Part shown: in pieces, positions 19,145-27,455 of the stretch | Numbering within the stretch: the stretch's first letter is position 1 | Layout of the letters: each line of letters starts with the position of its first letter | Source: Pusillimonas sp. T7-7 | GTDB taxonomy: Bacteria; Pseudomonadota; Gammaproteobacteria; Burkholderiales; Burkholderiaceae_B | DNA: 64,000 bases | Assembly (NCBI RefSeq): GCF_000209655.1 | Contig: NC_015458.1 | Location: 1,674,001-1,738,000 of the forward strand | Direction of reading: 5' to 3' | Position numbers and translations under genes: made by a program | Notes under the pieces: generated by a model | What the model was told of the DNA's origin: nothing | The model's input: only the letters and a program-made list of their open reading frames with translations | The model's database searches: none

Positions 19145-22100
19145 ATGAACGCGCCCCTTCCCCAAAAAGTCATACACGCCGGCCAACAGCGCAATGAGCT
19201 CTCCGATCGCCTCGCGCGCGAGGTCCAGGGCGACATACTCTTTGGCCGAGGGGATCGCGGCCGTTACGCGACAGACGCCTCAATCTACCAGGCCGATCCG
19301 ATCGGGGTGCTGGTTCCCAAGTCCTTTGACGACGTGCGCACGGCGGCATCCATCTGCGCCGAACTGCGTGCACCATTTGTAGCGCGTGGCGGTGGAACCT
19401 CCCAATGCGGCCAGACCGTGGGGCCGGCCCTGGTCCTGGACAATAGCAAATACCTGAACCGCGTCATCGATTTCGATCGCGAGGCCATGACGGTAACAGT
19501 GGAGCCGGGCATCGTGCTCGATCACCTCAATGCCTGGCTCAAGCCACACGGTGTCTGGTTCCCCGTAGACGTAAGCACCTCGGCCCAATGCACGCTTGGG
19601 GGCATGGCGGGCAATAATTCCTGTGGCTCTCGTTCCATTCAGTACGGCAACATGGTGCACAATGTGCTTTCCATAGACGCTCTGCTGGCCGATGGCACCG
19701 AAGGCCGGTTCGGGCCCCTCTCGACCATGCCGACAGACGGAACACGGTTGGCCGCCATCGTACGCCGCCTGCGGGAAATCGCCGTGCGCGAGCACGATGA
19801 GATCGCCCGGACCGTACCCAAGGTCCTACGCCGGGTCGGCGGTTATAACCTCGATATTTTTAATCCGCAAAGCGAACGTCCCTATACCCCGGACAACAGC
19901 CCGAACCTCGCGCACCTGCTCGTAGGCAGCGAGGGCACGCTGGCGATCACGCGCCAGCTCACATTGCAGCTTGCACCGCTGCCCACGCAAAAAATGCTGG
20001 GGGTGGTGAATTTCCCAACGTTCTACCAGGCCATGGACATGGCGCAGCACATCGTCAAGCTGGGTCCGGTAGCGGTCGAATTGGTGGATCGCACCATGAT
20101 CGACCTGGCGCGCAACAACGCGGCCTTTGAGCCCATCATCAAACGGGCGCTGATCGGTGAACCCCAGGCCATCCTGCTGGTCGAGTTCGCCGGCACGGCA
20201 CAAGACGAACAAGCCGCCCGGCTACGGCAACTGGTGGAACTGATGGGAGATCTAGACCTGCCCAACAGCGTCGTGGAAGTACCGGACCCCGCTGCGCAAC
20301 AAGCGCTGTGGTCCGTGCGCAAGGCGGGACTGAACATCATGATGAGCATGCGCGGAGACGGCAAGCCAGTTTCGTTCATCGAGGATTGCGCCGTACCGCT
20401 AGAGCACCTGGCCGAATACACCAGCCGCCTGACCGAGATTTTTCACAAGCACGGCACCAGCGGCACCTGGTACGCCCACGCCTCGGTGGGCACCTTGCAC
20501 GTGCGCCCCATCCTGGACATGCGCACAGACGGTGCGGGCAAGATGCGAGCCATCGCCGAAGAGGTCAGCGCCATTGTGCGCGAGTACAAGGGTGCGTTCT
20601 CCGGCGAACACGGCGACGGTCTGGCGCGCAGCGAATGGGTTTCGTGGCAATTCGGCCCACGCCTGACACAAGCTTTCGAAGACATCAAGGATTTGTTCGA
20701 TCCGCAGGGCCTCATGAACCCCGGCAAGATCGTGCGCAGCCCCAAGATGGACGAAACCTCGCTGTTTCGATTCAAACCCTCTTACCAGGTCCTGCCCCTT
20801 GAGCCTGCACTGGACTGGTCCGCCTGGAACGTCACCGGTAACGCCGCCGCGCAAATCACCAGCGCACCAGGCACCGGCGGCGACCCCGCCCAAGGCTTTG
20901 CCAAAGCCATCGAGATGTGCAACAACAACGGCCACTGCCGCAAATTCGATGCCGGTACGATGTGCCCCAGTTACCGCGTGACGCACGACGAGCAACACCT
21001 CACGCGGGGCCGTGCAAACACCTTGCGTCTTGCGCTTTCAGGCCAGATGGGCTCAGACGCCTTTACTTCCGACGAGCTGCGCCAGACCCTGGACCTCTGT
21101 GTCAGTTGCAAAGGCTGCAAGCGCGAGTGTCCCACAGGCGTGGACATGGCAAAAATGAAAATCGAGTTCCTGTACCAGTGGCAGAAACGACACGGCCTGC
21201 GCCTCAAGGACAAACTCATCGCCACCATGCCCCGCTGGGCGCCATGGGCGGCGCGCCTGCCGTGGTTATTCAACCTGCGCGACGCCTTGCCAGGGGCCGC
21301 TTGGCTGTCGGAACGCGTGCTGGGCCTGTCTGCTCGCCGTTCACTGCCCCAGTGGCGAAGTGACACCTTCCTGGGCACAACACATTCGGACCATATGCAG
21401 GACGCCGACGTCGTCCTGTTTGCCGACACCTTCAATAACTACCTGGAATCGGAAAACGCCCGCGCCGCCCTGACCGTGCTGGACGCTTCAGGATACAAAG
21501 TTCACATCGCACGCCCCGATGCCCAGGACCCGCAAAAAGACCGCCCCCTATGTTGTGGGCGCACCTACCTGTCCGCCGGCCTGATCGATGAGGCCAAGGT
21601 TGAGGCGCAACGCGTGGTACAAGCCCTGCGCCCGTTTATTACCCGAGGAGTTCCCATCGTCGGCCTGGAACCGTCGTGTCTACTGTCGCTGCGCGATGAA
21701 TTCCTCGTCATGGGTCTGGGCGAAGATGCACGCAATCTGGCACGCCTGTCTTTTTTGTTCGAGGAGTTTCTTGAGCGTGAACACACTGCCGGCGCCCTAC
21801 ACCTGGCGCTCAAGCCTCTGCCCGAGAAAAAAGCGCTGCTGCACGGCCATTGCCATCAAAAAGCCTTCGACGCGGTCAAGCCGGCGCAGACAGTCTTGGG
21901 ATTAATCCCGGAGCTGGATGTGAGCCTCGTCGAATCCAGCTGCTGCGGCATGGCGGGCAGTTTTGGTTACGAAGCATCACACTACGACGTGTCGATGCAG
22001 ATGGCCGAACTGTCACTGCTACCTGCCGTGCGCAAGGCCGAACCCAATACCTTGCTCGTGGCTGATGGAACCAGCTGTCGCCACCAGATCGCCGACGGAG

Positions 22101-22153
22101 CTGGCCGGCAGGCCGAACACGTGGCCCGCGTACTGGCGCGCGCGCTGGCCTAA
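19145..22153 (+). CDS. FAD- and Fe-S-containing 2-hydroxyacid dehydrogenase (GlcD-GlcF fusion, YdiJ-like)
   Basis: The 1002-residue protein joins a vanillyl-alcohol-oxidase-type FAD domain (about residues 50-260: IGVLVPKSFDDV, ARGGGTSQCGQTVG, GGMAGNNSCGSRSIQYGN), an FAD-oxidase C-terminal domain (to about 540, ending FSGEHGDGLARSEW), a ferredoxin-like region with C-x2-C-x2-C-x3-CP (CVSCKGCKRECP), and two CCG-type half-domains (LCCGRTYLSAG, CCGMAGSFGYE). This matches E. coli YdiJ, described as a D-2-hydroxyglutarate dehydrogenase, and resembles glycolate or D-lactate dehydrogenases. It would oxidise a D-2-hydroxyacid to a 2-oxo acid and pass electrons to the respiratory chain. The neighbouring glyoxylate-type aminotransferase makes a glycolate-like or 2-hydroxydicarboxylate substrate plausible. 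Confidence 0.93.
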   Translation: MNAPLPQKVIHAGQQRNELSDRLAREVQGDILFGRGDRGRYATDASIYQADPIGVLVPKSFDDVRTAASICAELRAPFVARGGGTSQCGQTVGPALVLDNSKYLNRVIDFDREAMTVTVEPGIVLDHLNAWLKPHGVWFPVDVSTSAQCTLGGMAGNNSCGSRSIQYGNMVHNVLSIDALLADGTEGRFGPLSTMPTDGTRLAAIVRRLREIAVREHDEIARTVPKVLRRVGGYNLDIFNPQSERPYTPDNSPNLAHLLVGSEGTLAITRQLTLQLAPLPTQKMLGVVNFPTFYQAMDMAQHIVKLGPVAVELVDRTMIDLARNNAAFEPIIKRALIGEPQAILLVEFAGTAQDEQAARLRQLVELMGDLDLPNSVVEVPDPAAQQALWSVRKAGLNIMMSMRGDGKPVSFIEDCAVPLEHLAEYTSRLTEIFHKHGTSGTWYAHASVGTLHVRPILDMRTDGAGKMRAIAEEVSAIVREYKGAFSGEHGDGLARSEWVSWQFGPRLTQAFEDIKDLFDPQGLMNPGKIVRSPKMDETSLFRFKPSYQVLPLEPALDWSAWNVTGNAAAQITSAPGTGGDPAQGFAKAIEMCNNNGHCRKFDAGTMCPSYRVTHDEQHLTRGRANTLRLALSGQMGSDAFTSDELRQTLDLCVSCKGCKRECPTGVDMAKMKIEFLYQWQKRHGLRLKDKLIATMPRWAPWAARLPWLFNLRDALPGAAWLSERVLGLSARRSLPQWRSDTFLGTTHSDHMQDADVVLFADTFNNYLESENARAALTVLDASGYKVHIARPDAQDPQKDRPLCCGRTYLSAGLIDEAKVEAQRVVQALRPFITRGVPIVGLEPSCLLSLRDEFLVMGLGEDARNLARLSFLFEEFLEREHTAGALHLALKPLPEKKALLHGHCHQKAFDAVKPAQTVLGLIPELDVSLVESSCCGMAGSFGYEASHYDVSMQMAELSLLPAVRKAEPNTLLVADGTSCRHQIADGAGRQAEHVARVLARALA

Positions 22154-22242
22154 GCACCAATACCACACCTCCAATATCTGAACAGCCTGAATCGGTTAAA
22201 CTATTTGACTGCTTGACTGCCCCTTGGCGCCAAGTTTCCTTC

Positions 22243-22273
22243 ATGGGTTCCCTAACCCCATCCGTCAAAAAGG
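22243..22273 (+). ncRNA. Candidate preQ1-I riboswitch
   Basis: A five-pair stem (22243-22247 ATGGG with 22257-22261 CCCAT) encloses TTCCCTAAC. It is followed by an A-rich tail (22266-22271 CAAAAA) and GG at 22272-22273 that can pair with CC in the loop, giving the H-type pseudoknot of preQ1-I aptamers. C56 of the loop (base 22256) would be the ligand-specifying cytosine. The tail is also the RBS (AAAAAGG, six bases before ATG 22280), so preQ1 binding would block translation. The next gene is a queuosine-precursor transporter, a known target of this class. Confidence 0.75.
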
Positions 22274-22279
22274 CCCACC

Positions 22280-22954
22280 ATGACACCGGTATCCGTTTCG
22301 CAATCGCGAGCTTCGTTCTACCTGAAGCTACTGATAGCGTTCCACATCCTCATCATCATTGCCAGCAATTATCTGGTTCAGTTGCCGATAGACCTGTTCG
22401 GCTTTCACAGCACCTGGGGCGCCTTCAGCTTCCCCTTCATTTTTCTGGCCACCGACCTCACCGTACGCCTGATCGGCAAGACCGAAGCGCGCAGCGTCAT
22501 CACCCGAGCCATGATACCGGCCTTGATCGCCTCATACATTGTGTCGGTGTTGTTTCATGAGGGCCGCTTCAATGGTCTGGCTGAACTGGGCGAGTTCAAC
22601 AGCTTTGTATTCCGCATTGCCTTCGCCAGCTTCGCCGCCTACGTCCTGGGCCAGTTGCTGGACGTTCAGGTGTTCGACCGCATGCGCCGCAATTACGTGC
22701 AGTGGTGGATAGCGCCCGCGGCATCCGCCATCGTCGGACAGGCGCTGGACACCGTTGCATTCTTCAGCATTGCCTTCTGGCGCAGCAGCAACCCTTTCAT
22801 GGCCGCGCATTGGGGGGAAATCGCCTTGGTCGACTACGTCATCAAGTTGGCTGTCAGCCTGTTGCTGTTCGTGCCCATGTACGGCGTCGCCCTTAACGCG
22901 ATCACACGGATCATGAAACGGCGCGACGCCGTGTTGGCAACACAAGCGGATTAG
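22280..22954 (+). CDS. yhhQ: Queuosine precursor transporter (VUT/DUF165 family)
   Basis: The 224-residue protein has about six membrane helices (for example LLIAFHILIIIASNYLV, WGAFSFPFIFLATDLTVRLIGK, AFASFAAYVLGQLLDVQVFDRMRR, GQALDTVAFFSIAF). This is the YhhQ pattern of inner-membrane transporters that take up preQ0/preQ1 for queuosine modification of tRNA. The FPFIFLATDLTVRLIG segment and the aspartate-containing QALDTV segment are typical. It is monocistronic by layout, with a convergent TRAP operon downstream and a candidate preQ1 riboswitch over its RBS. Confidence 0.93.
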   Translation: MTPVSVSQSRASFYLKLLIAFHILIIIASNYLVQLPIDLFGFHSTWGAFSFPFIFLATDLTVRLIGKTEARSVITRAMIPALIASYIVSVLFHEGRFNGLAELGEFNSFVFRIAFASFAAYVLGQLLDVQVFDRMRRNYVQWWIAPAASAIVGQALDTVAFFSIAFWRSSNPFMAAHWGEIALVDYVIKLAVSLLLFVPMYGVALNAITRIMKRRDAVLATQAD

Positions 22955-23017
22955 TTAAGAAGTGCAATCCTCTGGTCGTTATCACGCTTCTGCTGGCTTC
23001 GATAAGGCAGCACTCTT

Positions 23018-24316
23018 TCATCGTAAAACCGCCGGCAACCACAGTGAGAGCGCAGGCAAATAAGTAATGATCAGGATATCCAGCAGCAGCACACCGTAGA
23101 ATGGCAGCATGCTCTTGATTATCTGATCTATCCTTAGTCCGGCAATCTGACACGCAACGAACAAATTAACTCCGACAGGTGGTGTCGTCATACCAACTGC
23201 CAGATTGACGATCATAATGATGCCGAAATGAACTGGATCCACGCCCATAGATACTGCAACTGGGGTCAGAATGGGCGCAAGAATAATGATCGCAGCACCG
23301 GTTTCCAGGAACATGCCAACGACGAGCAACAGCGCGTTTACCAGTAATAAAAAGATGTAGGGTGAATCCGAAAACGAGATAAAACTTTGTGCGATTAAAT
23401 CGGGAATACGATTGGCCGTAAGCACCCAACCGAACACACTCGCCGCAGCAATAATGAGCAAGATGGCGACGGTGCTGGTAACTGAAGCACGCAAAGCTTG
23501 CAACAGGTTGGAAAGGTTGAGCGTCCTGTACAAACCAAAGCCTAATAGTAGTGCGTAGAACACCGCCACGATAGCTGCTTCAGTGGGTGTGAACACTCCA
23601 CCATAAATGCCTCCCAAGATAATGACAGGCATGAGTAACGGAAAGATGGCCTCCCTAAGCGCTTGAATAACACCTATCGGCGAGCCACCGCTCACAGCCA
23701 TAAATTTTTCATTATTCCCATATCCTCGCTGCCGACTGACGATATATACCACCAACATCAACGAGAATCCGATGATCAGGCCAGGGACGACGCCAGCCAT
23801 GAAGAGATCACCTATCGACACGGGTACACCTGCCGTTAATGCAAAAATAATCATCGGGATAGATGGTGGAATGATGACACCCTGTTCACCCGCACTGGCC
23901 TGAACAGCTGTGGCGAATGGCTTAGGATAGCCACGACTCGCCATCGCCGGGATCAGTATGCTACCTATCGCTGCTGTCGTTGCTGCACTGGACCCCGAGA
24001 TCGCTGCAAAAAACATGGCCGACACGACGGCAACCAGGCCCAAGCCTCCTCGAGCACGACCCACTAAGGCCTGAGCAAAGTTGATGAGTCGACCGGAAAT
24101 ACCCGCCGACTCCATTACAGCACCAGCCAGAATAAAAAACGGTATAGCTGCGAGGGGAAATGAATCCAGCCCTGCAAACATCCGCTGCACCATGGCCTGC
24201 ATGGGAATATCTGAGCCATACATGAACACGGCAGAAGCCATGCCGAGCGCGATAGCGATGGGCACACCAAGAAGAAAGAAAGCCAGAAGAAAGATACCAA
24301 CAGCACCTGAAGACAT
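23018..24316 (-). CDS. dctM: TRAP transporter large permease DctM (second system)
   Basis: The 432-residue multi-helix protein has the DctM blocks GGLGLVAVVSAMFFAAISGSSAATTAAIGSILIPAM near residue 92, GVIIPPSIPMIIFALTAGVPV near residue 148, GIYGGVFTPTEAAIVAVFYALLLG near residue 235 and HFGIIMIVNLAVGMTTPPVGVNLFVACQ near residue 365. It is the last gene of a leftward operon and ends 64 bases from yhhQ. Its base composition is visibly more AT-rich than the first TRAP set. Confidence 0.96.
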   Translation of the reverse strand: MSSGAVGIFLLAFFLLGVPIAIALGMASAVFMYGSDIPMQAMVQRMFAGLDSFPLAAIPFFILAGAVMESAGISGRLINFAQALVGRARGGLGLVAVVSAMFFAAISGSSAATTAAIGSILIPAMASRGYPKPFATAVQASAGEQGVIIPPSIPMIIFALTAGVPVSIGDLFMAGVVPGLIIGFSLMLVVYIVSRQRGYGNNEKFMAVSGGSPIGVIQALREAIFPLLMPVIILGGIYGGVFTPTEAAIVAVFYALLLGFGLYRTLNLSNLLQALRASVTSTVAILLIIAAASVFGWVLTANRIPDLIAQSFISFSDSPYIFLLLVNALLLVVGMFLETGAAIIILAPILTPVAVSMGVDPVHFGIIMIVNLAVGMTTPPVGVNLFVACQIAGLRIDQIIKSMLPFYGVLLLDILIITYLPALSLWLPAVLR

Positions 24317-24328
24317 TATTGCTCCCCC

Positions 24329-24895
24329 TTATTCCATAACCACATCAAATGTAGGGACGGGAGGATCAATGACACACGCCACTGTGTTAACCCAAGCAAT
24401 CGCTGCGCCTATAGGTACCGCCAAATAAACCAGCGACATCGGCATCTCCAGTGCACCCGATCGCATGCCTTCTACAGAGTAGACAATAACAATGCCATAC
24501 ACGAACATAACACCCCAGAACATCATGCTCACGATGGCAGCAGCACCCACAATCAGACGCTGCAAGCTTGGCGAAACTGCATGACTAACGAACTCAACAG
24601 CTGCAAGCTGCCCCTTTCGGACGACATTACCACTACCAAGAAACACGATCCATATCAGTGCATACCGCAAGATCTCTTCTGACCACACTAGTGGTTCATT
24701 AAAGATATAGCGGGCTATCACCTGCGCGAAGCCCATTACGGCGAGTATTCCCAACGCGACTGAAAGCAGAAAAAAAATTGCGCAGTTGAAACCATCTAAA
24801 CCCTTCAAGCAGGTTGAGACAAGTGAGTTTTCCCGTAAACGGGTTCGACACCGAGGTGGCGAACCCGTTTTGAGAGATGACGACGAACCTAACAT
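24329..24895 (-). CDS. dctQ: TRAP transporter small permease DctQ (second system)
   Basis: The 188-residue protein has four membrane helices. They follow a cytoplasmic N-terminal segment of about 35 residues that is longer than usual. The family block ARYIFNEPLVWSEEILRYALIWIVFLGSGNVVRKGQLAAVEFV is clear. A GAGGAG RBS precedes ATG 24895. It lies 12 bases before dctM and pairs with it. Confidence 0.93.
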   Translation of the reverse strand: MLGSSSSLKTGSPPRCRTRLRENSLVSTCLKGLDGFNCAIFFLLSVALGILAVMGFAQVIARYIFNEPLVWSEEILRYALIWIVFLGSGNVVRKGQLAAVEFVSHAVSPSLQRLIVGAAAIVSMMFWGVMFVYGIVIVYSVEGMRSGALEMPMSLVYLAVPIGAAIAWVNTVACVIDPPVPTFDVVME

Positions 24896-24914
24896 TGCCG
24901 ATTCTCCTCAACAG

Positions 24915-25898
24915 TTAGGTAGCATCTTTGCCTAATGCAACAATTTTTTCATATAGTGGTTTGAGCGACGGGAAGCCTTTGTCAATAACCGAGGCAACCT
25001 TAGCCTGGAACAAGGATTTGTCGATATCCACCAGCACCATTCCCTGATCCTGCAGCTGTTTTACGAATGTTTCTTCACCTTGTGAGACTTGCTCTTCAGC
25101 ATACTTGCTTGCTGCACCATTGGCGGCTTTAATAACCGCTTGGCGATATTGCTCCGGAACGCGCTCTAATCCCCGCGTACTCATCACGACAGCGATAGGC
25201 TCGTAGACATGCTCCGTCTTTACGAGGTACTTCACTACTTCAGAGAATTTCGAGGTCAGAATGAGGGATAGCGGATTTTCCTGCCCATCAATGACTCCTT
25301 GCTGCAATGCGGTGAATACTTCTCCAAAGCTCATAGGCGTAGGCGCCGCTCCCAACGCTCTCCATGAGCTCACAAATACGGGACTGTCAGGTACGCGTAT
25401 TTTTAACCCAGCAAGACCTTCCGGTTGTTTGACTTCTTTCTTGGTTGTTAGCCAGCGTGGGCCACGTAGCCAATAAGCCAGCACCTCGTAACCCGATTCT
25501 TTTTGAATATTGTTGGAAATCTCCTTGCCAATCTCACCTTTATAAACTTTCTTGAAGTGATCAATGCTGTTTATCATGAAGTGCTGAGTAAATATCTTGG
25601 CCGTGTCGGACGCCGCAGACAGCACGCCTGCCCCACCAACCCAGATATCCGCTGTACCCAGCTTCAAGCCTTCTACAAGCTCACGATCACTACCCAAGGT
25701 ACTGCCACCAAATACCTGTACGGTGACGGCACCTCCAGTTTCTTCGGCCACATTTTTAGCGAAAGTTTCTGCGGCCTTCGCATGAATCTCGGAGGCGGGC
25801 CAGACATGGCCGAGCTTAAGAACGGTTTGCGATAACGCGGGACCTGCAAGCGAAGCAAATAGTGTCGCTACGATATATTTATGGAATTTTGCCTTCAT
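24915..25898 (-). CDS. dctP: TRAP transporter substrate-binding protein DctP (second system)
   Basis: The 327-residue receptor has a signal peptide (MKAKFHKYIVATLFASLAGPALSQ) and DctP blocks: TVLKLGHVWPASEIHAKAAETFAKNV, the ligand-arginine segment LKIRVPDSPVF, and TPMSFGEVFTALQQGVIDGQENPL. The start at 25898 has a GGAGGAG RBS and replaces a longer open frame. WPASEIHAKAA is typical of receptors for small organic acids, but the ligand is not assignable. Confidence 0.94.
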   Translation of the reverse strand: MKAKFHKYIVATLFASLAGPALSQTVLKLGHVWPASEIHAKAAETFAKNVAEETGGAVTVQVFGGSTLGSDRELVEGLKLGTADIWVGGAGVLSAASDTAKIFTQHFMINSIDHFKKVYKGEIGKEISNNIQKESGYEVLAYWLRGPRWLTTKKEVKQPEGLAGLKIRVPDSPVFVSSWRALGAAPTPMSFGEVFTALQQGVIDGQENPLSLILTSKFSEVVKYLVKTEHVYEPIAVVMSTRGLERVPEQYRQAVIKAANGAASKYAEEQVSQGEETFVKQLQDQGMVLVDIDKSLFQAKVASVIDKGFPSLKPLYEKIVALGKDAT

Positions 25899-25982
25899 TG
25901 AATCTCCTCCTAAGGGGTACAAGAACGCCGGTTTAAGCCGACTTGGGTGATGACTGCGCTCTCTGGCACAGCCGGTCTAGGC

Positions 25983-27455
25983 CTATAAATAGACTGCCTT
26001 TTCTGTAGTGAAGAATTCCTGATTGCTATGACCAATTGAGTAAGACCCAAAGCCGGACATCTTCACGCCGCCGAATGGCATATGCGCCTCGCTAGCCGTG
26101 CCATGGTTTACATGGACCATGCCTGTCCCGCTCTCTCTGACGAACGTTAGGGCCTCGTTCACGTCATTGGTGAATATGCTAGCAGCTAGCCCATACTCTG
26201 TTGAGTTGGCAATTTGAAAAGCCTGTTTCGCATTGCCAGCAGAAATCACACTAAGTACGGGCCCAAACACTTCTTCTTTGGCAAGCCGCGACTCAGGCTT
26301 GACATGATCTATCAGAGTAGGCTCTAGAAAATGACCTTGCACAAGATCACCATCTTCGAGCACACGTCCACCCAAGCACATTTGCCCGCCGTCGCTCAAT
26401 CCTGCAGCCAGTGTTCGCAATACGGAAACTCTATGCTCATCGGTGATCAGTGGCCCCATTGTGGCTTCAGGATCCCATGCGGGACCCACCTTAATCTTTT
26501 TGATCGCCTGCACTAGAGCCTCAGTTAAGTCATCATGCAAAGAATTCAGCACAATGACACGGCTGATGGCAGTGCAGCGTTGGCCAGAACAGGCGAACGC
26601 CGCCGAAGCGATCTGCGCTGCCACTTTGGTGACATCCTGATATCCGAGAACAACAGCGGGATTTTTACCGCCCATCTCTAGCTGCGCCCGCACAAAACGG
26701 CGTGCTATCACAGCGTTAATATCAGCACCGACTTTGGTCGAACCTGTAAAACTCACGCCTTTCACATTGGTATGCCGTATGAGAGCGTCACCAACCGCAC
26801 GTCCCGTACCCATCACCATGTTGACCACACCATTTGGTACGCCGGCGTCACGAAAGACTTCCATCAATTTAACTGCTGACCACGGTGTGAGATGGGAAGC
26901 CTTGAACACTACGGTGCATCCAAAGGCCAATGCCGGGCCAATCTTACGTATAGGTGTCACCACAGGAAAGTTCCACGGTGCGATAGCCGCAATAACACCT
27001 AATGGTTCACGGATGGTCAGTGCCAACGCTGATCGTTTCTCGCTGGGCAGCGTGATACCATCGTTACGGCTAGCTTCCCCGGCACAAAACCGAAGCTCCC
27101 TAGCCGCACGCGACACTTCACCGAAGGACTCGGCCAGGACCTTACCTTGCTCAGCAGAGAGAGCGAAGGCAATATCTTCTGCCCGTTCCTCCAGTAAGTC
27201 GGCCGCTTTGAACAGAATTGCTCCGCGATCCGGCCCTGGAACATTAAGCCATGATTTCCAGGCATGATCGGCCGCTGATACGGCACGGTCAACATCCGCA
27301 GCGCTGCTGGAGGCGAAGTAGCCCAATATCTGATCTTTTCGTGCAGGGTTACGAATCGCCGTTGGAGACCGACCTGCGTCTTCCCAGTTACCATTAATAA
27401 AGTTGCCGTATCGACGGCCAACATTGGCATCTAGCCAGCGCTCCATGGATGTCAT
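25983..27455 (-). CDS. NAD(P)-dependent aldehyde dehydrogenase
   Basis: The 490-residue ALDH oxidises an aldehyde to a carboxylate. Catalytic features are visible: APWNFPVV (oxyanion Asn), FTGSTKVGADI, LEMGGKNPAVV (general-base Glu) and CSGQRCTAISRV (nucleophile Cys). It resembles the succinate-semialdehyde/benzaldehyde-dehydrogenase branch. Its ATG overlaps the stop of the iron-dependent alcohol dehydrogenase gene (ATGA), so the two probably act in sequence: alcohol to aldehyde to acid. Confidence 0.95.
   Translation of the reverse strand: MTSMERWLDANVGRRYGNFINGNWEDAGRSPTAIRNPARKDQILGYFASSSAADVDRAVSAADHAWKSWLNVPGPDRGAILFKAADLLEERAEDIAFALSAEQGKVLAESFGEVSRAARELRFCAGEASRNDGITLPSEKRSALALTIREPLGVIAAIAPWNFPVVTPIRKIGPALAFGCTVVFKASHLTPWSAVKLMEVFRDAGVPNGVVNMVMGTGRAVGDALIRHTNVKGVSFTGSTKVGADINAVIARRFVRAQLEMGGKNPAVVLGYQDVTKVAAQIASAAFACSGQRCTAISRVIVLNSLHDDLTEALVQAIKKIKVGPAWDPEATMGPLITDEHRVSVLRTLAAGLSDGGQMCLGGRVLEDGDLVQGHFLEPTLIDHVKPESRLAKEEVFGPVLSVISAGNAKQAFQIANSTEYGLAASIFTNDVNEALTFVRESGTGMVHVNHGTASEAHMPFGGVKMSGFGSYSIGHSNQEFFTTEKAVYL

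Noticed and set aside
22955..23017. Terminator between yhhQ and the convergent dctM
   Set aside because: Only a weak five-pair hairpin (TGCTG/CAGCA) without a U tract was found.
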